From assembly GCA_900472395.1 (NCBI GenBank), contig UCHV01000004.1:224855-288854 (forward strand): 64,000 nucleotides of DNA, given 5' to 3'. The position numbers and the translations under genes were made by a program. Below, one piece after another: positions 58,632 to 64,000 of this stretch. The notes under the pieces were generated by a model. That model was not told the origin of the DNA and did no database searches. It worked only from the letters and a program-made list of their open reading frames with translations. Position 1 is the stretch's first letter. The number at the start of each line of letters is the position of its first letter. This DNA comes from Hyphomicrobiales bacterium (GTDB lineage: Bacteria; Pseudomonadota; Alphaproteobacteria; Rhizobiales; Rhizobiaceae).

Positions 58632-58680
58632 CGGCCGGCGGCCGGGTTGGGTCTCCGCCCTGCCCTTTGACCGAATGTGA

Positions 58681-58720
58681 AACGCCGGCCGACAAGTTGT
58701 CGGCCGGCGTTTTCTGTTTT
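58681..58720 (+). terminator. strong terminator of gldA
   Basis: ACGCCGGCCGACA (58682-58694) pairs perfectly with TGTCGGCCGGCGT (58698-58710) and is followed by TTTCTGTTTT. It lies between the convergent gldA and methyltransferase genes and may serve both. Confidence 0.92.
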
Positions 58721-59762
58721 AGTCGCGGCGCTTCATCACGCCGTAGACGATGTTGCGGTTCTTGCCGAAGAACACGCTGGTCTCGTAATCGCCGCCGTCT
58801 GCGCAGGCATTGATGATATTCCACATGTCGGCTTCGGAACGCAGCAGCAGCTGCCAGTTCATGAAGGTCTCGATATAGCCGTCCACCACGATCGGGTAGG
58901 AGTAGTTGGCAAACAGGAACGTGCCGCCGGGCTTGAGCATGTCGAGTGCGCGCTGGGTGAGCTTGATGGCCACCTTGTCGACCAGATAGTCGTAAAGGCC
59001 CGACGCATAGACGAGATCGAACTGTCCCGGATCGATACGCTTTGCCAGGACCTGGCGAACCGAACCATCGATCGCCTCGACGCCCATTTTCGCGTAATCG
59101 CGGGTGATGGTGCCGATGCTGATCGGATCCTGGTCCAGCGCCACGTAACGCTTCAGTCCGCCGTTCTTGGCTGCCTGCGAGCACTCCACTTCGCGCAAAT
59201 GGCCGGCGGCGATGCTGAGCACTTCCGTTTCCGGCCCCTTGGCTGCCGCCACTTCATCGACGAAACGCGCAAGAATATCGCGGCGATCCCAGTTGGCCTG
59301 CGAGGACGGTGCGGTGCTGGTATATTCGAACAGCGCCTTGCCCCGTTCGGAGGCACCGGCGATCATGTCGGCAACGCAGTCGTGACGGTAGATGAGATCG
59401 AGCAGGCTGGCATCGCCCGAATAACCGCGCGGTTTGTCCCAGGACCAGCGTGTCAGCGGGTCTTCAAGGAAATAAGCGGCCACCGGATGGTTCTGAATGA
59501 GCGGCACGAGATCCTGCCAGACGCTCTGATGCAGTCTGCCGCGCAGCTCGTGCAGGCCAAGCGTGATGCGGTCGATGACGGCTGTCGGGTCTTCGTTCTT
59601 TTCGAACTGCTGGCGAGCAAGTTCCAGCATGAGTGCCACTTCGCCCTTCCCCGCGGCGAACTGGCGGTCGAAATCCTCCGTCCGGTCAACCGACATCTCA
59701 TCGGCAATCTGTTGTGGTGTGATGAGACTGTGGCCGTCGAATTGCAATTTGATTTGGTTCAC
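58719..59762 (-). CDS. class I SAM-dependent methyltransferase (large, two-part)
   Basis: 347 residues. The C-terminal half (about 165-340) is a Rossmann methyltransferase: EVLSIAAGHLREVECSQAA (motif I), YVALDQDP (motif II), FDLVYASGLYDYL and MLKPGGTFLFANY. The N-terminal half has W..DKPRGYSGDASLLDLIYRHD, a motif shared with enzymes annotated as 3-hydroxypalmitic acid methyl ester synthesis proteins (PhcB-like), but the substrate here is inferred at best. Divergent from a GGDEF-EAL gene across a motif-rich spacer. ATG at 59762. Confidence 0.85.
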   Translation of the reverse strand: MNQIKLQFDGHSLITPQQIADEMSVDRTEDFDRQFAAGKGEVALMLELARQQFEKNEDPTAVIDRITLGLHELRGRLHQSVWQDLVPLIQNHPVAAYFLEDPLTRWSWDKPRGYSGDASLLDLIYRHDCVADMIAGASERGKALFEYTSTAPSSQANWDRRDILARFVDEVAAAKGPETEVLSIAAGHLREVECSQAAKNGGLKRYVALDQDPISIGTITRDYAKMGVEAIDGSVRQVLAKRIDPGQFDLVYASGLYDYLVDKVAIKLTQRALDMLKPGGTFLFANYSYPIVVDGYIETFMNWQLLLRSEADMWNIINACADGGDYETSVFFGKNRNIVYGVMKRRD

Positions 59763-59846
59763 GTGACATTACCCCATTGCTAACGTGAATGAATTATTAA
59801 CGCCCTCAATCAAACACGATACATCTAAAAACGCACCATAGACTTG

Positions 59847-59945
59847 CATTAATGATTAACTATCAAAATCCATTGATGGAACATTGATCGACTTGACCAT
59901 TGATGATTCAAGAAAAGTTAAGCGCCTGACCCGTAAATTTACGGG
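59847..59945. promoter_or_regulatory. repeated CATTRAT motifs and a 16-bp palindrome
   Basis: In the 267-bp spacer: CATTAATG (59847), CATTGATG (59871), CATTGATC (59882) and CATTGATG (59898). A perfect palindrome CCCGTAAATTTACGGG lies at 59930-59945, 84 bp before the GGDEF-EAL start. They are likely operators or RNA structure for one or both genes. Confidence 0.45.
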
Positions 59946-60029
59946 ATGTGAGTTCTCGGGCGGAACGGATCTGCCTGCTCGCTAACGGTTCTGTTAGGAA
60001 ATTCGAACTTTCCGAAAAGCACCGAATAT

Positions 60030-62015
60030 ATGGGACAGTGCATGAAGCACACATTTGCCGACGCTATCGAGACCGATCTTCAGAAGTCGCTTCAGCGCCC
60101 CTCGCCGTCGGAGCTTCGTGCGCTTTATCGCGAAGATGATGAGAAGACGCGCGCGACCGCCACACGCAAAGGCCTGTGGATAGCCGTCCTGTCCTATCTG
60201 GGATATTCGGTCACCGATTTCCTGATGATCCCCGACGTGGCTGTTCAGACGGCGCTTGCGCGTCTGCTCGTGTCGGTCCTGTCGCTTACCCTGCTGGAAA
60301 TCATGGTGGCGGCAAAGGTGCATGCCCGCTGGCTCGACCGAATCAGCGCCACCGCCCTCGTCGTGGCCTATGCCGGCTGGCTGGTCCCTGCCCTGCATAC
60401 GACCCATACCGAGAGCCTGTCCTACTACATGATCTTCGGCGCCATCTTCATGATGGGCGCCAACCTGTTCTTCAATTTCCCTTTCATGCTGTCGATCGTC
60501 TCGTCCGGGGCCATACTCGCCTCATTCCTGGCATCGCTGCTGTTCTTTTTCCCCGCCGACAGCGCCTACGCGCTCGCGTTCACGGCCTTCTATCTGTCCT
60601 GCTTCGTGTTCACCTCCTATGTGAACTGGAAGCTGAACGTGGAGCGCTACCATGTCTTCCTGAACGCGCACGAAGCAAAGCTGCGGCAGACGGAAGCCAA
60701 TGAGCGAGGTGCAGCCCTTCTGCGCATGTCGAACACCGATTACCTCACCGGCCTCGACAATCGCCGCGCTGTCGATCAGCGCCTGCGCACCTATTGGGAA
60801 GACTGGCAGGGCGAAGGCCGCGGTTTTGCAGCCATGCTGGTCGATGTCGATTTCTTCAAGAAATACAATGACGGTTACGGCCATATCCAGGGCGACCATT
60901 GCCTCATCACCGTCGCCAATACCATCCGCGAGGCCGTAGAGCCCCAGGGCGGATCGATCGGTCGTTACGGCGGTGAGGAATTCATCGTGCTTGCCCGTGT
61001 TGATAGCCGCGCGGACGTGGCGGCTCTGGCCGAAAAGATCCGCGCCACCGTGGAAAGCCTGGGCGTGCCGCATGTCGAGCGCCGCGACGGCACGGCCATC
61101 GTCACCGTCAGCGTTGGTGCCGCCTTTACGCGCGACCATATCGGCGCCAAGCTGGAAAAGATGATCCACGAGGCCGACCGTGCGCTTTACAGCGCCAAGG
61201 CGCATGGCCGCAATTGCGCCCGCGTGTTCGATCCGAACGATCCGCATACCAGCGACGAAAGCGAAAACATCGCTGCGTTGCTGAAGATCGCAGTCGCGCA
61301 GAATCTCGTGTCCATGGTCTACCAGCCGCTTGTCGATCTGAAGACCGGTGGTCAGGATTCTGCCGAAGCCCTGATGCGTCTGAAGACGCTGGACGGCGAC
61401 AACATCTCGCCGACCCTCTTCATTCCGATTGCAGAGCGGACCGGCATCATCCTTGAACTCGGCAAGTGGCTGATCCGCACGGTTTGCCGCGAAATGCTGG
61501 TTTCCAATCAGGCCGAGGTGGTCAGCGTCAACGTTTCGCCGATCCAGCTGCGCACGCCGGGTTTTGCCGCAAGCGTGGCGGCCATTCTCGTCGAGACCGG
61601 CATATCCGGCAATCGCCTTGCCTTCGAGATCACCGAAGGTCTCGACATGGAAATCCATTCGGATGTCCTGCGCTGCATCAGCGACCTCAAGATGCTCGGC
61701 ATCCGTATCTGGCTCGATGATTTCGGAACCGGTTTTGCCGGCCTGTCATGGCTGCGGCTGATCGATTTCGACACGGTCAAGATCGACCGTTCCTTCCTGC
61801 ATGACATCGATACCGAGCGTGGCCGAACCATGCTGCGCGATATCGTCGATCTGGTGCGTCATCGCGGCCCCAACATTCTGGTCGAAGGCGTGGAAAGCGA
61901 AGAACAGCTGCAGTGCCTGCGCGACATGAATATCGATTTCGCGCAGGGCTATCATGTCGGCCGCCCTGCCCCAGCGGCCAGGTCCGCGACAGTAACGCGT
62001 TTGCTATCGCGCTGA
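60030..62015 (+). CDS. membrane GGDEF-EAL protein (c-di-GMP synthase/phosphodiesterase)
   Basis: 661 residues. Five or six membrane helices (about 48-205) form an N-terminal sensor. The GGDEF domain (about 235-395) has GGEEF at 314-318 with TDYLTGLDNRR, so cyclase activity is likely. The EAL domain (about 405-655) has EALMR (446-450), LDDFGTGFAGL, VKIDRSF and VEGVESEEQ; the main metal ligands are kept, although ITEGLD differs from the usual ITES. Both activities are possible. Start: ATG at 60030 or 60042, neither with a strong ribosome site. Confidence 0.93.
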   Translation: MGQCMKHTFADAIETDLQKSLQRPSPSELRALYREDDEKTRATATRKGLWIAVLSYLGYSVTDFLMIPDVAVQTALARLLVSVLSLTLLEIMVAAKVHARWLDRISATALVVAYAGWLVPALHTTHTESLSYYMIFGAIFMMGANLFFNFPFMLSIVSSGAILASFLASLLFFFPADSAYALAFTAFYLSCFVFTSYVNWKLNVERYHVFLNAHEAKLRQTEANERGAALLRMSNTDYLTGLDNRRAVDQRLRTYWEDWQGEGRGFAAMLVDVDFFKKYNDGYGHIQGDHCLITVANTIREAVEPQGGSIGRYGGEEFIVLARVDSRADVAALAEKIRATVESLGVPHVERRDGTAIVTVSVGAAFTRDHIGAKLEKMIHEADRALYSAKAHGRNCARVFDPNDPHTSDESENIAALLKIAVAQNLVSMVYQPLVDLKTGGQDSAEALMRLKTLDGDNISPTLFIPIAERTGIILELGKWLIRTVCREMLVSNQAEVVSVNVSPIQLRTPGFAASVAAILVETGISGNRLAFEITEGLDMEIHSDVLRCISDLKMLGIRIWLDDFGTGFAGLSWLRLIDFDTVKIDRSFLHDIDTERGRTMLRDIVDLVRHRGPNILVEGVESEEQLQCLRDMNIDFAQGYHVGRPAPAARSATVTRLLSR

Positions 62016-63176
62016 ACGACGCCAGCCCGGCCGCAAGCCGGGCCGCTCCCCCTGCGATACCGGCGCCATGACGAAACTCAGCGCCGCGAAGGGCAGAAGC
62101 ACGGCAAAGCTTGCCAGAAGGCCAAACGTTTCGGCCACGAAACCAAGCGCCGGCGGCACGCCGATGGTGGAAAGCATCAACGTCAGAGAGAGTGCGGCGA
62201 GATTGTCGGCCGGTGCACCGCGGCCCCGTTCGATCGTGGTGGCCACGGCCAGTGGATAACCGAGCGCGATGCCGCAGCCGATCACGAAAAAGGCGACACC
62301 GGTGAGGGCGAGGCCCGGCGTGACGAGCATGCCGATCAGCCCCAGTATGACCATCGTCGCCGAGCCGCGAACCAGCGTCATCGTACCGTAACGCTGCCGT
62401 AACGAATCGCCGCAGAGCCGCATCAGGCCCATGCCCAGCGTAAAACAGGCATAAATGATGCCTGCGGTGGCAGCATCGGCACCGGCGCGTTCCTGCAGAA
62501 AGAATATGCCCCAGTCATAGATCGCGCCTTCGGTGATGCAGATGCCGAAAACCATCACGCACACAAGCAGGATCGTCCTGTCCGGCAGAACGAAGATGGT
62601 GGATCGTTTCGTTGCCGGTTTCGTTTCGGACACTGAAATATCCGCGGGCGTGATGCGCAGGATCACAAGGCAGGCAACCATGACAAACGCCGAGGCCGTC
62701 GCCTGGTGAATGAAGGGCGAAACGCCCCTCGCCGCCACGAAACCGGAGGCCAGCGAGCCGAGCAGCAGGCCGACGGACCAGAACCCGTGGCTGCGCGACA
62801 AGACCTTGACGCCCGTGCGCTTCTCCGTGCCGGTGGCAACCATGTTGGCGGCGACATCCATGATGGTGCGGAAAAAACCGTAAAGAATGAACAGCAGAAA
62901 AAACGGTGCGATTGGCGCGATGGTGATCAGCGGCATGATGATGGCGCAAATGGTCAGCATCAGCGGTGCGGTAATCCGTGGTGTCAGCCGTTCGGTAATG
63001 CGCCCGGCCACCGTCAGTGCCGCCAGGGTTCCGATCGGTGCGCCAAGCAGCGCGAGCCCCAGCACCGTCTTGTCGACATCGAGACCGGCCTGAATGGATG
63101 GCAGGCGGGTGAAAAGCGAAACGAAAAGGATCGAATTGCAGAAGAATATAAGCGCGGGCGGCGCAAGCGTGGTCAT
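62004..63176 (-). CDS. MFS transporter
   Basis: 390 residues with twelve predicted membrane helices. It has the YbjJ-like pattern: FVSLFTRLPSIQAGLDVDKTVLGLALLGAPIGTLAALTVAGRITERL in the first part and symmetric repeats later. Substrate unknown. Its stop overlaps the end of the GGDEF-EAL gene by 12 bp (convergent). ATG at 63176. Confidence 0.9.
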   Translation of the reverse strand: MTTLAPPALIFFCNSILFVSLFTRLPSIQAGLDVDKTVLGLALLGAPIGTLAALTVAGRITERLTPRITAPLMLTICAIIMPLITIAPIAPFFLLFILYGFFRTIMDVAANMVATGTEKRTGVKVLSRSHGFWSVGLLLGSLASGFVAARGVSPFIHQATASAFVMVACLVILRITPADISVSETKPATKRSTIFVLPDRTILLVCVMVFGICITEGAIYDWGIFFLQERAGADAATAGIIYACFTLGMGLMRLCGDSLRQRYGTMTLVRGSATMVILGLIGMLVTPGLALTGVAFFVIGCGIALGYPLAVATTIERGRGAPADNLAALSLTLMLSTIGVPPALGFVAETFGLLASFAVLLPFAALSFVMAPVSQGERPGLRPGWRRSAR

Positions 63177-63396
63177 GTCATCATTCCGGGATCAGGTTTT
63201 GCGGCCCCTCTTCGCACCACAAGATGAACGCGGCAAGACAGGTACGGGCAGGTCTGCCATACGCAGACGTTCGTGCGCCAGTGTTGGGGCGGCCAGTGTT
63301 GGAGCGGTAAGCGTACGGATGCACGAATTATCCGATCAGCATCTTCACCTTTTCTGAAATAGGACTAGCCTTATCCAATCGTTCTGGAGAAAGCCG

Positions 63397-63822
63397 ATGT
63401 ATGTCCGGTCCATTTCTTTCGCGGTTTGCGCCTTCCTGTCCTCGCTCGTCCCTGCTTTCGCGGAGGATCCTGTGGCCGATGCCCAGGCCATCATCAGCGA
63501 GCAGATCGCAGCGATGAAGGCGCAGGACGCAACAAAGGCCTATTCCTTCGCCTCGCCCGGTATCCGCGGCCTGTTTCCGGATGAAAACCGCTTCTTCGCG
63601 ATGGTCCAGAAAAATTACGACGCGATCTTCCACGCCGGCAATTATGCCTTCGGCCGTTCCAAACTGGTCGGCGCTGGTGAACTGGTGTTGCAGGAGGTGA
63701 TGATCACCGGGCCGGGCGGCAAGGACTGGACAGCGATCTACGAGATGCGATTGATGGATGACGGCAGCTACAAGGTGAACGGTGTGCGCATGCTGAAGAA
63801 CACGGCAAGCACAGGAATCTAG
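63397..63822 (+). CDS. DUF4864 domain-containing secreted protein
   Basis: 141 residues with a signal peptide (about 1-22, ending PAFA). The mature part, DPVADAQAIISEQIAAMKAQDATKAYSFASPGIRGLFPDENRFFAMVQKNY, is the DUF4864 family, a NTF2-like periplasmic protein of unknown role. ATG at 63397 with GGAG upstream. Divergent from the MFS gene over 220 bp. Confidence 0.88.
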   Translation: MYVRSISFAVCAFLSSLVPAFAEDPVADAQAIISEQIAAMKAQDATKAYSFASPGIRGLFPDENRFFAMVQKNYDAIFHAGNYAFGRSKLVGAGELVLQEVMITGPGGKDWTAIYEMRLMDDGSYKVNGVRMLKNTASTGI

Positions 63823-63916
63823 AGCGCGCAAATGGCCGCGTCAGAAAGTGGCACGGCAAATTACGCTGCGGGCAATAAGTCGCGTTAAGTTCCATAAATT
63901 GGTCTGACACTGGCGC

Positions 63917-63972
63917 CTGTTTCAAACATATCAATCACTTGAAGACAGTTTCATCCCCGCTGTTTCAAACAG
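63917..63972. repeat. two copies of CTGTTTCAAACA
   Basis: CTGTTTCAAACA occurs at 63917-63928 and, as a full palindrome CTGTTTCAAACAG, at 63960-63972, 43 bp apart. A related GACAGTTTCAT lies between at 63944. This looks like paired operators for a TetR-type regulator controlling a gene to the right of the window. Confidence 0.5.
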
Positions 63973-64000
63973 TGCGACACTTCACCCGTTCCATCGCGGA

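Overview
The window is chromosomal DNA from an alphaproteobacterium of the order Hyphomicrobiales, most likely family Rhizobiaceae (Agrobacterium, Allorhizobium or Rhizobium). The evidence is the high GC content, the dense gene packing, and gene orders that I recognise as rhizobial: ppiD-trpD-trpC-moaC-moeA; tpiA-secG-pyrG; rlpA-dacC-tmk-holB-metG-tatD-MBL; and hisI-folE beside an IscU-like gene and yidD. A bathy-type-like bacteriophytochrome with an HWE kinase and a fused receiver also fits Agrobacterium-like bacteria. There is no rRNA, CRISPR array, transposase or integrase. One tRNA gene (Ser-UGA) is present.

Region by region: 1-8.6 kb holds the start of an FAD monooxygenase, an OsmC protein, a BON-domain protein, a peptide-deformylase-like protein with altered metal ligands, the Mg2+ transporter MgtE, a MerR regulator with its probable operator, two membrane proteins and L-serine deaminase. 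8.3-16.2 kb holds envelope and signalling genes: a DacF-type carboxypeptidase with SPOR domain, a LapG-family cysteine protease, a PilZ protein, a PAS protein, a rhomboid protease, a CBS protein and a patatin. 16.3-20.7 kb holds hisI, folE, an IscU-like gene, yidD and thrS. 20.7-27.6 kb holds an acyltransferase, a secreted protein of unknown function, two flavoenzymes, a CitE-like protein with a non-ATG start, a DUF2336 protein and an AI-2E family permease.

28-37.6 kb holds the phytochrome, parE, a secreted alpha/beta hydrolase, tpiA, secG, pyrG and a VOC protein. 37.6-45.7 kb is a leftward block: photolyase, then the tightly overlapping moeA-moaC-trpC-trpD-ppiD operon, then a flippase-like membrane protein preceded by a translationally coupled 38-codon ORF. 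46.4-47.6 kb is the only clearly foreign-looking stretch: an AT-rich orphan gene downstream of the 3' end of tRNA-Ser. 48-56.3 kb is the rlpA to MBL cluster, concerned with septal wall enzymes, DNA replication and Met-tRNA. 56.5-64 kb holds a glycosyltransferase-like gene, glycerol dehydrogenase, a methyltransferase, a membrane GGDEF-EAL protein, an MFS permease and a small secreted protein.

Most of the window is ordinary core genome. I found no multi-gene novel system. The observations most worth a second look are three enzyme homologues with lost catalytic or metal residues (deformylase-like, IscU-like, DacC-like), the coupled small ORF, the AT-rich gene at tRNA-Ser, and several repeated or palindromic motifs in promoters.
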